Shown: positions 34,075-43,197 of the stretch, one piece after another
Position numbering within the stretch: position 1 is the stretch's first letter
How the letters are laid out: each line of letters starts with the position of its first letter
Source of the DNA: Bin87 sp965116565
Lineage (GTDB): Bacteria > Chloroflexota > Dehalococcoidia > Lucifugimonadales > UBA3495
Reading direction: 5' to 3'
DNA: 64,000 bases
Assembly: GCA_965116565.1 (NCBI GenBank)
Contig: OZ220699.1
Location: 558,001 to 622,000 of the forward strand
Made by a program: the position numbers and the translations under genes
The notes under the pieces: model-generated
What the model was told of the DNA's origin: nothing
The model's input: the letters and a program-made list of their open reading frames with translations, nothing else
Databases searched by the model: none

Positions 34075-35792
34075 ATGTCTTTTACGAGTATTTGCTGCAA
34101 AACTCTCATGGTCCTTGCGGCGGTGGCCGCCCTGGCGTGCGCCGGAGGTGCGCCGGCCGCGCCCAGCGGGACGACCCCGCCCGTGGCGATCAGCGAGCCC
34201 CGCCGACCGCTCCGGCCGCAGCCGCCCCCCAGCAACCCGTTGTCACTGCCGCCCCGGCCCCACAGTCGGAGACATCGCCTCCGGCCCAACCACAGACCGG
34301 ATCAGGGGCCGCCACCGACCAGGATCGGCCCACGCTGAAGGTCGGTGAGGTCTGGTTGAGCAGCCCGCTGGATCCGGTGGAGGGCGGCGGGGCAGCCTAC
34401 GTTGCCGGACTGTCGGAGACCCTGTTCCGACTCTCAGGAACCACCCTCAGCGCCGAGCCATGGCTGGCGACGGGAGCCACGCCGGTGGACCCGTTGACCT
34501 GGACAATCGAGCTCCGACCGGGCGTCAAGTTCCATAACGGGAACTTGATGGATGCGCAGGCGGTCAAGGCTTCGCTGGAGAGGAGCATCCGATTGTCTCC
34601 GTCGTCGGCAGATACACTGGCCATCGATTCCATAGTGGTGGAGGACGAGCAAACCATTACGGTGACCACGACGGAGCCGAGATCCATACTGGCGGGCCTG
34701 TTGACTGATCCCGCCGTCGCCATCACCGACGCGGCCGGCGAAGGCAATTTCATCTCCGCAGGCGCCCTCACCGGCTCCTACATTCCCACCGAGTACATCC
34801 AGCGGGAACGCCTGAGCACCGTCTCCAACGACAATTACTGGGGCGGCGCTCCGCCGCTGGCCGGCATCGAGCACCTCGCAATTCCCGACACCAACAGCCG
34901 GGAACAGGCGCTGCAGGCCGGGGATATCGATGTTGCCGTCAACATATCACCGGAAGGGACGCAGACGATCAACACGCGGCCCGACCTGCACAGCCGGACC
35001 GCGGCCGTCGGTTTCAATGTAGTGATGTGGTGGGTCAACTTCCAGCGGCCGGCGCTTTCCGACCCGCTGGTGCGCCGGGCCGTGGTTCAAGCCATCGACC
35101 GGGAGAGCATCGCCGGTTTGGTGGCTCCCGAAGGCGCGGGTTCTTATGCGGAACCCCTGCTGCCGGAAGACCTGGTTTCCTGCCCCGGCGTCAGCGCTCT
35201 GGCTTACGATCCGGAACAGGCCCGCGAGTTGCTCGCCCAGGCCGGCTACGTTGACACCGACGACGACGGGTTCGTTGACAAGGACGGACAACCCCTGGAG
35301 ATAGTAATCGGCGCGTATCCCCAGCGTTTCCAACTGCCCATCATGGCAGAAGCCGCCCAGGCCATGCTGACTGACGCCGGCATCAAGGCCGAGGTGCTCA
35401 TCACCGAATGGTCGGTGATCAAGGAACCCGCCTGGGACCTCTTCGGCTGGTTCGACGGGCTCGATGAAGGCGCGGGAGACCCGGTGTTGAACGTCAGCAA
35501 GTTCGCCGGTGTGGGGGCCGACGCCAGCGGCAGCGGGTCCACCACCAACTACGGGCACTACGACAGCTCGGGACTGACGGGCATCGTGGCCCGCGCTGGC
35601 GCCGTATCCGATATCGAGCAGCGCAAGGAAATCGCCTGCGAAGCTTTGGCCATGATCACCGAAGAAAGCGCATTTTTGCCGGTGGCGCATCCTTACATGG
35701 TGTTCGGCGTCAGCGACCGGGTCACCGGGTTCGAGCCCCACCCATCCAGCCATTACTATTTCTTCGACCACCGCATTGGACTGAGCGAGTGA
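34075..35792 (+). CDS. ABC substrate-binding lipoprotein, nickel/peptide (SBP_bac_5) family, frameshifted after its signal peptide
   Basis: AAGGAG precedes ATG 34075, which starts a lipoprotein signal (Leu-Ala-Cys-Ala-Gly-Gly, Cys near residue 22). The Pro/Ala tether then changes frame at about 34195-34205, and the mature binding protein runs to 35792 in the new frame. It has Thr-Trp-Thr-Ile-Glu-Leu-Arg-Pro-Gly-Val-Lys-Phe-His-Asn-Gly, Asn-Asp-Asn-Tyr-Trp-Gly-Gly and Val-Arg-Arg-Ala-Val-Val-Gln-Ala-Ile-Asp-Arg, all typical of NikA/DppA-like proteins. One base restores the gene. Two permease genes follow, so this is the start of a nik/dpp-type operon; nickel or a metal chelate is a fair guess from the metal-rich setting, but peptides are equally possible. 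Confidence 0.8.
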
Positions 35793-35833
35793 TGACGGGA
35801 GTGGATGATCGGCGCAGCTAGAGGATCCCCGGC

Positions 35834-36781
35834 ATGGGAGCATATCTGGCACGACGCCTGGCCACTCTGCCGCTGCTGCTCCTGGGCATCTCGGCGGTCA
35901 GCTTCGCGCTCCTGAACCTGGCGCCGGGCGATCCGGCCGAGATTGTGCTGCGCCAGCGCAACCCCGGCCAATTGCCAAGCCCGGCAGCGGTGGCGGCAAT
36001 GCGCGTCGAACTTGGCCTGGACGCTTCCCTGCCGGTGCAATACGCCCGCTGGGTGTCGCGGGCTCTGGCCGGAGACATGGGCCGGTCCTACGTCACCGAA
36101 CAGCCGGTAGCGGCACAGTTGGCGCGACGCACCGTCCCGACCGCCCTCCTCACCGCGGCAGCCCTGGCCCTGGCGCTGTCGGTCGCCGTGCCCATGGGCA
36201 TACTGTCCGCCCGGAGACGGGGCGGCGCCGTCGATACCGTGGCGCGGCTGGCGGCGCTCGTGGGCGCGGCGGCTCCGTCCTACGTCCTGGCCTACGGGCT
36301 GATCATCCTGTTCGCGGTGAAACTGTCGTGGCTGCCGGCCCTGGGCTACGGCTCGCCGGCCCAGGTCGTGCTGCCGGCCATCGCGCTGTCCCTGGCTCCC
36401 ATGGCCCAACTGATGCGTCTAATCCGCGCCAGCATGCTGGAGACCCTGGGGCAGGACTACATCCGAACGGCGCGAGCCAAGGGACTGGCTGAACAGACCG
36501 TCGCCTTCCGGCACGCGCTCCGCAACGCGCTGCTGCCGGCCATCGGAGCCACCGGCGTGAACCTCGGCTACCTGCTCAGCGGCGCCGTCATCGTGGAGAC
36601 CATCTTTACCTGGCCCGGCTTGGGTCAGCTGATGGTGGGAGCGGCCGTAACCCGGGACTACCCGGTGGTGCAGGGCTTTGTCGCCTACATCGCGGTGGTG
36701 GTGCTGCTGGTCAACCTGGCTGCCGACGTCGCCCTCCGCGTCGCCGACCCGCGCCTGCGCTTCGGACGGGACGCGACGTAG
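35834..36781 (+). CDS. ABC transporter permease, DppB/NikB type
   Basis: 315 residues with six hydrophobic helices. It begins Arg-Arg-Leu-Ala-Thr-Leu-Pro-Leu-Leu-Leu. It carries the family loop Leu-Asn-Leu-Ala-Pro-Gly-Asp-Pro-Ala and the cytoplasmic coupling (EAA) motif Tyr-Ile-Arg-Thr-Ala-Arg-Ala-Lys-Gly-Leu, and ends near Phe-Thr-Trp-Pro-Gly-Leu-Gly-Gln-Leu. ATG 35834 follows GAGGATC. It appears intact. It needs a second permease (the truncated NikC-like part at 36788) and ATPases, which are not present in complete form here, so this importer is probably non-functional unless complemented elsewhere. Confidence 0.85.
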   Translation: MGAYLARRLATLPLLLLGISAVSFALLNLAPGDPAEIVLRQRNPGQLPSPAAVAAMRVELGLDASLPVQYARWVSRALAGDMGRSYVTEQPVAAQLARRTVPTALLTAAALALALSVAVPMGILSARRRGGAVDTVARLAALVGAAAPSYVLAYGLIILFAVKLSWLPALGYGSPAQVVLPAIALSLAPMAQLMRLIRASMLETLGQDYIRTARAKGLAEQTVAFRHALRNALLPAIGATGVNLGYLLSGAVIVETIFTWPGLGQLMVGAAVTRDYPVVQGFVAYIAVVVLLVNLAADVALRVADPRLRFGRDAT

Positions 36782-36787
36782 CGACCG

Positions 36788-39262
36788 ATGACGGGCGATA
36801 CCGAACACCCCGGGAGACTGCTCCCCGTACCGGCCGTTGCCGGTAGGTCGCGCAGCAGGCGGCGATGGATCGGACTGCTGCGGGAGCCGGGAACCGCGTT
36901 GGGGCTGTTCCTGGTGGTGTCGCTGCTGCTGGCGGGGTTGTTGGCGCCCTGGCTGCCGCTGGATGATCCCACCGAGATCGATCTGCCCGAACGGTTGCTC
37001 ACGCCGTCGACTGAGCACCTGCTGGGTACTGACCACCTGGGCCGGGACACCTTCAGCCGGGTCGTTCACGGGGCGCGCATGACCCTGCTGGCCGCCGCCA
37101 TTACCCTGGCCCTCAGCATGACCATCGCGCTGACGGTGGGAATCCTGTCCGGATACCACGGCGGCTGGCTGGACACGGCGTTGATGGGTGTGGTGGACCT
37201 GCTGCTGGCCTTTCCTTCGCTGATCCTGGCGATCGCCGTGGCGGGAGCCCTGGGGCCCGGGTTGTTCAACGTGCTGCTGGCGGCCGGCGCGGTCTGGTGG
37301 GTGGGTCATGCCCGCATCATTCGCGGCGTGACGCTGGGCGCGCGTCAGATGGAGTACGTGACGGCGGCGAAAGCCGCCGGAGCCGGCAACCTGCGCATCA
37401 TCCTCCGGCACATCGCCCCCAATTTGAAAGATGCTCCGGTCTTGCTTCTGGACGAAGCCCTGTCCAGGGTTGATGCTGAGAATGAGGCCTTGATACAGTC
37501 CGCTCTCGACCGGCTGATGGAAAACCGCACTACCTTGGTGATTGCTCATCGCTTGTCCAGCGTCATTAACGCCGACCGCATCCTGGTGCTGGACCAAGGC
37601 CGAGTGGTCGAAATCGGCGCCCACGCTGAGTTGATCGCTGCGGGCGGAACCTACGCCCGGCTGATGGAGCAGCAGACGATGCTGGGAGTAGGCGACATCT
37701 CTACTGTTTCAGACCGTCCCGCCGGGCCGAGCCCAGCAGGCCGCCACCAGCCCGACTTGCCGCACCTTTCCACCGGGCACGGTCACCATCACCCTTCGCC
37801 GTCTCACTCCGCCTCTCACAGTCATCACACTCACGTTAAGATACGTTCACTTTCAGTATGGGTCAGGCTCTTCGGACTGGTCGGCCCTGTGAAGTACCAG
37901 TTCCTGATTACCCTCATTCTGGGCCTGCTCCACCACGGATCCGTCGTTGGATTGGGGGCGCTGAGCGCACTCCTGGTGGGTGCGGTCTTTAGGGGTGAGC
38001 CACTGGGCACCCTGGTCCTGCTGGTATGTGTGTTTGCACCGGTTTCGGCGCTGCTCTTTTTCCTGGAAACCTGGCAGGCCCACGACATGGCTTACAGGTT
38101 GCTTGCCCGTATGCGCGTTGACATATACAACAAGCTGGACGGGTTGGCGCCCTCGTATATGGTCCGTCGACGTTCCGGTGACTTCGTAAGCGTCGTGGGC
38201 GGCGATGTGGAGACCGTGGAGTTCTTTTTCGCCCACGCCATATCGCCGATGATCGTCGCAGTGCCGGTCCCCGGCGGGCTGCTCATCGCCCTGGCGGTAA
38301 TCTCTTGGCCGATCGCGGTTGTCCTGGCCCCATTCCTCGTTGCCGTGGCCATCAGCCCCTTTTTCGCCAACAACCGAATCGAGTGGTTGGGCAACGAAAT
38401 CCGCGGCCGAATGGGTGACATTCACGCCTTCATGGTAGATAGCATTCAGGGCATGAGGGAGATTGTAGCTTTCGGCCGTGGCAAGGATAGGAATGAAGAA
38501 CTGACGCGCAAAGGCCGGGATTATGCAGGCCACCTGGTGAGGTTCCAAAAGTCCCAGGCATCGCAGATTGGCTTCATGGAAGCCATGATGGGCCTCGGCG
38601 GCCTGGCCGTGCTGTCGACGGGCGTATGGCTGGTGCTGGATGGCCAGATGAAGAGGACGATGCTGCCCCTGGTCAGTGTGTTGGCCCTGTCCGCCTTCAG
38701 TCCCGTCACCGAGTTGGCCCGTACTATGAAACAGATGATGGAGACCCTGGCAGCCTCGCGCCGGGTCCTGGAGATTCACGACGAGCCGGTGCCGGTAAGT
38801 GACGGCCCAGGAGTGTCCGGTCGGGTTAACGGGGCCTCGACGCCGTCGGTGAACTTCTCGGATGTGGGGTTTTCCTACAGCGATGCCGACCCGCAAGCCT
38901 TGGAGGGCGGTTCCTTCGAAGCCGGAGCAGGCCGGACTATCGCCATTGTCGGGCAGTCCGGGGCTGGCAAGACCACGTGCGCCTACCTGATTATGCGCTT
39001 CTGGGACCCCCAGAGTGGGTCTATCCGTCTGGGAGACCATAGACTGGACCATTTCCTGCTGGATGACCTGCGGGGCGAAATCGCCCTTGTTGCCCAGGAC
39101 ACTTACTTGTTCAACAGCACAGTACGTGAAAACATCAGGCTGGGTCGCCACAACGCCACAGACTTCGAGGTGGAGGAGGCGGCCAGGCAGGCCAACGCCC
39201 ATGATTTCATCATGTCCTTCCCCGAAGCGTACGACACCTTTGTGGGCGAGCGGGGGATGTAG
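36788..39262 (+). pseudogene. Chimera: truncated DppC/NikC permease joined to ABC-exporter sequences, ending at an amber codon
   Basis: Residues 1-212 are a DppC/NikC permease up to its EAA motif (Tyr-Val-Thr-Ala-Ala-Lys-Ala-Ala-Gly-Ala). At about base 37425 the reading passes in frame into the end of an exporter-type nucleotide-binding domain (Leu-Leu-Leu-Asp-Glu-Ala-Leu-Ser, Ile-Ala-His-Arg-Leu-Ser), residues 213-297. A His-rich linker (about 325-355) leads into a second, nearly full exporter: six helices, Walker A Gly-Gln-Ser-Gly-Ala-Gly-Lys-Thr-Thr (38951-38977), Q loop Ala-Gln-Asp. TAG 39260-39262 then stops it, exactly before the signature Val-Ser-Gly-Gly-Gln. The second exporter might start separately at ATG 37679, behind GGAG. 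Confidence 0.75.
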
Positions 39263-39598
39263 GTCTCCGGCGGCCAGCGCCAGCGCATTTCGGTTGCCAG
39301 GTCTATCCTCAAGAACGCTCCTGTCCTGGTCTTGGATGAAGCAACGTCACACCTCGACGCCGTCAGCGAAGCCATAGTGCGTGATGCATTAGACCGGCTG
39401 ATGGGTGATCGGACTACGGTGGTCATCGCCCACAGGCTATCCACCATCCGCAATGCTGATACGATCTTGGTGCTCGATGAAGGTCGGCTCGTCGAGCAGG
39501 GAACCCACGACGAGCTTCTCGCCATGGGCAGTCTGTACGCTCAACTGGCGTCGACCCAGATAATGGCGGGCCCCGCTCACCCCCGCCATCACCACTGA
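39263..39598 (+). pseudogene. Severed C-terminal half of the exporter nucleotide-binding domain
   Basis: The frame continues without another stop directly after TAG 39262. It encodes the ABC signature Val-Ser-Gly-Gly-Gln-Arg-Gln-Arg, Walker B Leu-Val-Leu-Asp-Glu-Ala-Thr, the H-loop Ile-Ala-His-Arg-Leu-Ser, and a tail ending in three His. A single T-to-C change would turn TAG into CAG (Gln), a residue that fits this position. The first internal ATG is 39332, past the signature, so independent translation would not give a working domain. It is read as the other half of one nonsense-mutated gene. Confidence 0.75.
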
Positions 39599-39620
39599 AC
39601 CAAAGCCAAGGTGAAACGCG

Positions 39621-39654
39621 CAGAAGTATAGGGTAAGCAGAAGCATAGGGTAAA
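39621..39654. repeat. 17-base direct repeat, two copies
   Basis: CAGAAGTATAGGGTAAG (39621-39637) is followed immediately by CAGAAGCATAGGGTAAA, with two differences. It begins 22 bases after the exporter's last codon. Confidence 0.6.
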
Positions 39655-39844
39655 TTGAGGGCCCGTCGGGTCAGGTGATTCCTGGAATTGCGAGGGGTTG
39701 CTGATGGGGGTCAGAGAGATGGATTTGGGCAGATCGGTGGTTCCCCTCCGCCTTTGACCAGTAGCAACAGGAGGAGTTGAAAGCGGCGGTGCAACTGCCG
39801 CCGCCGTCGTCAGGCATGGAAACGGCCAAGGTCACGTCCCGTCC

Positions 39845-39915
39845 GGTGGTGGGATGAGCGTCATCCTCGTTGATGGGGTTCCGGCTGCTGCCTCCGGGAT
39901 GTTCCTTACCGACAG
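39845..39915 (-). mobile_element. Fragment of an IS256-type transposase 3' end
   Basis: The minus strand encodes Ala-Ala-Ala-Gly-Thr-x-x-Thr-Arg-Met-x-Leu-Ile-Pro, as does the end of the IS256 relic at 3686-3770. The DNA aligns over about 65 bases with a three-base gap, roughly three quarters identical by eye. It marks an older, mostly deleted IS copy close to the chimeric transporter locus. Confidence 0.45.
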
Positions 39916-40236
39916 GGCGTCGGGGGCGAGGTCCCTGCTGGAACGGTAGCCCGTGGCATGCCTGGAGCGAAGTTCTCGCTGCGCCGCTGGGGATGGAACT
40001 GGCCGGGCTTCGCTCTCCGGCTTTGTGCCTGCCGATAAAGGGGCCGGCTTCTGGCGATGGGGGAAGTCATTCCCCGGAGCGTCCTTCCTTATCATCTCAT
40101 CGCCGCACGGCTGGGCATGGGCGCCGAAGACCACGATGGCTATGCGATACGGGAGGAGACCCGGCGGGAGCCCTTGGCGCCGCTCCAAAGCGAGCGTGAG
40201 CATGTGACGGCGTCAGGTTGGTTTTGTGTCCGTCGG

Positions 40237-40863
40237 TCAAGGCGCGCCCTCAATTTCTGAAACGCGCAGCAGGTCCTCCTGCCGGTTGATGTTGGTGAAG
40301 CTCAACGATTCGGGGTCGAAACGCCGGATCGCGTCTTCGGTCGGGTAGCGAACTCTCACGCGATCGAAGAAGCTGGAGACTTTCAGATCTCCCGCGTCCA
40401 GGCGTTCTCTGATCGCAGGAAGGCATCGCCGGGAATAGAAAGCGTGGGTAGGCTCGGGACGGCCTCCCACCATCGGCACCACGGCGTCCACACCGACGCG
40501 GAGCTGCGACATGTGCCACAACAGGGGCGCTGAGAGGAGAGGCATGTCGCACGCCACGACCAGGGCCCATTCGGTTCGGGCAGCCAGCAGCCCGGTGTAG
40601 ATGCCTCCCAGCGGGCCGCGACCGGGGAACGAGTCGACGGTTATTCGATGATCAGGATCCAGCGGCAGGCCGGCGGCGCGCTCCAGGCTGGACACGACCA
40701 CCACGATTTCAAAGGCCTTGACGGCCTCGGCAGCGCGCCGCATCACCCGGCGGATCATGGGCTCGCCGGCGATCGGTTCCAGGGCTTTGTCCCTTCCGAA
40801 CCGCCGGCTCCGCCCGCCGGCCAGGACGATGGCGGTGATTTCGGATGCGGCGCCGTTGCTCAT
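40237..40863 (-). CDS. mobA: Molybdenum cofactor guanylyltransferase
   Basis: A cytoplasmic enzyme that attaches GMP to molybdopterin to make the guanine dinucleotide cofactor. The 208-residue protein has the nucleotidyltransferase loop Leu-Ala-Gly-Gly-Arg-Ser-Arg-Arg-Phe-Gly-Arg-Asp-Lys-Ala. It also has Gly-Pro-Leu-Gly-Gly-Ile and the metal-binding Cys-Asp-Met-Pro segment. ATG 40863 is chosen because GGGAG lies ahead at good spacing and the loop follows after eleven residues. It is divergent from the nitrate reductase gene across a 208-base region rich in inverted repeats. The nitrate reductase needs exactly this cofactor, so joint control is expected. Confidence 0.9.
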   Translation of the reverse strand: MSNGAASEITAIVLAGGRSRRFGRDKALEPIAGEPMIRRVMRRAAEAVKAFEIVVVVSSLERAAGLPLDPDHRITVDSFPGRGPLGGIYTGLLAARTEWALVVACDMPLLSAPLLWHMSQLRVGVDAVVPMVGGRPEPTHAFYSRRCLPAIRERLDAGDLKVSSFFDRVRVRYPTEDAIRRFDPESLSFTNINRQEDLLRVSEIEGAP

Positions 40864-40919
40864 GGTGTTTCTCCCGCCGTTGGCGGCAGACTCACAACAT
40901 ACCATCCCGGCGGGGCGCG

Positions 40920-40966
40920 GCAGTAACCCTGGTGGGTCCGGGGTTACTGCGGGGTAACGTCCGGTT
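40920..40966. promoter_or_regulatory. Overlapping inverted repeats in the mobA / nitrate operon control region
   Basis: GCAGTAACCC (40920-40929) and GGGTTACTGC (40941-40950) are perfect ten-base arms around eleven bases. The right arm also pairs with a third half site: GTTAC at 40943-40947 with GTAAC at 40954-40958. Three half sites in this position suggest an operator for nitrate-assimilation genes; a stem-loop in the leader is the alternative. Confidence 0.45.
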
Positions 40967-41071
40967 CATATTTCGTTAATGCAAACGACACCAGCCTTTT
41001 ACACCTCCGAAAAGGAGACGCAATAAAGTACCTCTAACATCATTCCTGATATCACACCAGGATGAAAGGCC

Positions 41072-43195
41072 TTGACCAGCGAGACGACGATGACGGCGAC
41101 CCATTGCCCATACTGCGCATTCCAGTGCGGCATGACGTTATCCGCTGCCGCCGTGGGGGATATGGAAATCTCCGGCGATCCGGCGTTTCCCGTGAACCGT
41201 GGCGCGCTGTGCGTGAAGGGGTGGACGGCGGCGGCGGCCCTGAATCATCCGGAGCGGTTGACCACGCCGTTGGTGCGGGATGCCGACGGGGCGTTGAGGC
41301 CAGCCTCGTGGGATGAGGCGCTGGAGCGGGTGGTGGAGGCCATACGGCGGGTGCAGGAACGCCACGGCAATGACGCCGTCGGCGTATTCGGCGGCGGCTC
41401 GCTGACCAACGAAAAGAGCTACCTGCTGGGCAAGTTTGCTCGGGTGGCCCTGCGTACGGCCAACATCGATTACAACGGACGCTTCTGCATGTCATCGGCG
41501 GCGGCGGCGAGCATCCGGTCGCTGGGGATTGACCGGGGCCTTCCCTTTCCGGTGGAGGATATCGCCGGCGCTGGTGTGGTGTTGCTCATGGGCGACAACC
41601 CTGCCGAAACCATGCCGCCCATGATGCAGTACTTTGACGCGCACCGCGCCAACGGCGGGCGGTTGATTGTCGCCGACCCCAGGCAGACCCCCACGGCGCA
41701 GCGCGCGGACCTTCACCTGCGCCTGATGCCGGGTACCGACGCGGTCCTCGCCAATGGCCTGCTGCACATCCTCATCCGCGACGGGATGGTTGACGCCGAG
41801 TACCTGGCGGAGCGCACCGAGGGATTCGACCGGGTGAGGGCGGCGGTTGCGATCTACTGGCCGGAGCGGGTGGAGCGGATCACCGGCGTGGCCGAGGCGG
41901 AACTGATCCGGGCGGCCCACCTGCTGGGATCGGCAGGCTCCGCGATGATCCTCACCGGCCGGGGCGCGGAACAGCAGGCCCAGGGCGTCAACAACGTATC
42001 GGCCTGCATCAACCTGGCGCTGGCTCTGGGCCTCCCCGGTCGGCCCAACAGCGGCTACGGCTGCATCACGGGACAGGGCAACGGCCAGGGCGGACGGGAG
42101 CACGGCCAGAAGGCCGACCAACTGCCCGGCTACCGCCGCATCGATGATCCCATCGCGCGCCAACACGTTGCCGGCGTTTGGGGAGTTGACGAATCCTCCC
42201 TGCCCGGGCCCGGCAAATCGGCCTACGAAATGCTGGATTCCCTGGGCGCCGAGGATGGAGTGCGGGCGCTGCTGCTGATGGGCTCCAACGTGGCGGTGTC
42301 CGCGCCGCACCTTGGCAACGTGGTCCGGCGGTTGGCATCGCTGGACTTTCTCGCCGTTTCAGACTTCTTCCTTTCGGAAACGGCGGCGCTGGCCGACGTG
42401 GTGCTGCCTTCCGCTCAATGGGCGGAAGAGGAGGGCACGATGACCAACCTGGAGGGTCGGGTGATCCGCCGGCGCAAGGCCTGCGACCCTCCGGCCGGCG
42501 TCAGGGACGACGTTGCCGTGATCTGCGAACTGGCCCGCAGATTGGGCCGCGGACGCCACTTCGAATATGGCAGCGTCGAGGCGATATTCGAGGAACTGGG
42601 CAGCGCGTCGGCCGGCGGCCCTGCCGATTACTCCGGCATTGCCTACGCAAAGATCGAGGCCAACGACGGCGTGTTCTGGCCCTGTCCCGATGAGGCGCAC
42701 CCAGGCACGCCGCGCATGTTCACCGACGGATTCCCCACGACCAGCGGGCGGGCGCGGATGTTCGCCGTGCGCCACCAGGAACCCGACGAGACTCCTGACG
42801 AGGCATATCCCCTGTTCCTCACCACGGGCCGCAACCTTTCCCAGTACCAGTCCGGAAACCAGACGCGACGCATCGCCGAGCTGACGGAGATGCGCCCCGA
42901 ACCCCTGGCGGAGGTGCATCCCTCCACCGCCGGACGCTACGGCCTCCTGGACGGGCAGGCCGTCCGGCTGACCACCCGCCGGGGACGGGCCGACTTCCGG
43001 TTGAGGGTGACCCGCGGGATACGGGAGGACACGGTGTTCGTCCCCTTCCACTGGGGCGGCCGGCAGGCCGCCAACCGGCTCACCAACCCGGCCCTGGATC
43101 CCACCAGCCGGATGCCGGAGTTCAAAGTCTGCGCCGTGCGCATTGACGGCGCGGGCGACACCGATGACGACGACCAGGCAACAACGGAGCGTTAG
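41072..43195 (+). CDS. Assimilatory nitrate reductase, molybdopterin catalytic subunit (NarB/NasA-like)
   Basis: The enzyme reduces nitrate to nitrite in the cytoplasm. The 707-residue protein has the N-terminal [4Fe-4S] motif Cys12-x2-Cys15-x3-Cys19-x27-Cys47. It also has the molybdopterin blocks Gly-Arg-Phe-Cys-Met-Ser (Mo-ligand Cys region), Thr-Gly-Arg-Gly-Ala-Glu-Gln and the Thr-Gly-Arg-Asn-Leu-Ser-Gln-Tyr-Gln-Ser-Gly C-terminal domain. There is no extra [2Fe-2S] tail, so it resembles the shorter, ferredoxin-type NarB. The start is TTG 41072, nine bases after AGGA; ATG 41090 is a less well-placed alternative. nirB starts three bases after its stop, and nirD and narK follow, which makes the nitrate assignment firm. 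Confidence 0.9.
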   Translation: MTSETTMTATHCPYCAFQCGMTLSAAAVGDMEISGDPAFPVNRGALCVKGWTAAAALNHPERLTTPLVRDADGALRPASWDEALERVVEAIRRVQERHGNDAVGVFGGGSLTNEKSYLLGKFARVALRTANIDYNGRFCMSSAAAASIRSLGIDRGLPFPVEDIAGAGVVLLMGDNPAETMPPMMQYFDAHRANGGRLIVADPRQTPTAQRADLHLRLMPGTDAVLANGLLHILIRDGMVDAEYLAERTEGFDRVRAAVAIYWPERVERITGVAEAELIRAAHLLGSAGSAMILTGRGAEQQAQGVNNVSACINLALALGLPGRPNSGYGCITGQGNGQGGREHGQKADQLPGYRRIDDPIARQHVAGVWGVDESSLPGPGKSAYEMLDSLGAEDGVRALLLMGSNVAVSAPHLGNVVRRLASLDFLAVSDFFLSETAALADVVLPSAQWAEEEGTMTNLEGRVIRRRKACDPPAGVRDDVAVICELARRLGRGRHFEYGSVEAIFEELGSASAGGPADYSGIAYAKIEANDGVFWPCPDEAHPGTPRMFTDGFPTTSGRARMFAVRHQEPDETPDEAYPLFLTTGRNLSQYQSGNQTRRIAELTEMRPEPLAEVHPSTAGRYGLLDGQAVRLTTRRGRADFRLRVTRGIREDTVFVPFHWGGRQAANRLTNPALDPTSRMPEFKVCAVRIDGAGDTDDDDQATTER

Positions 43196-43197
43196 CC

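Larger units (their letters stand above)
39599..40236. other. Intergenic region with IS debris
   Basis: No gene is supported. It holds a 17-base tandem repeat (39621-39654) and a fragment resembling the 3' end of an IS256 transposase (39845-39915). Frames on both strands between 39830 and 40260 lack plausible starts. Confidence 0.4.
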
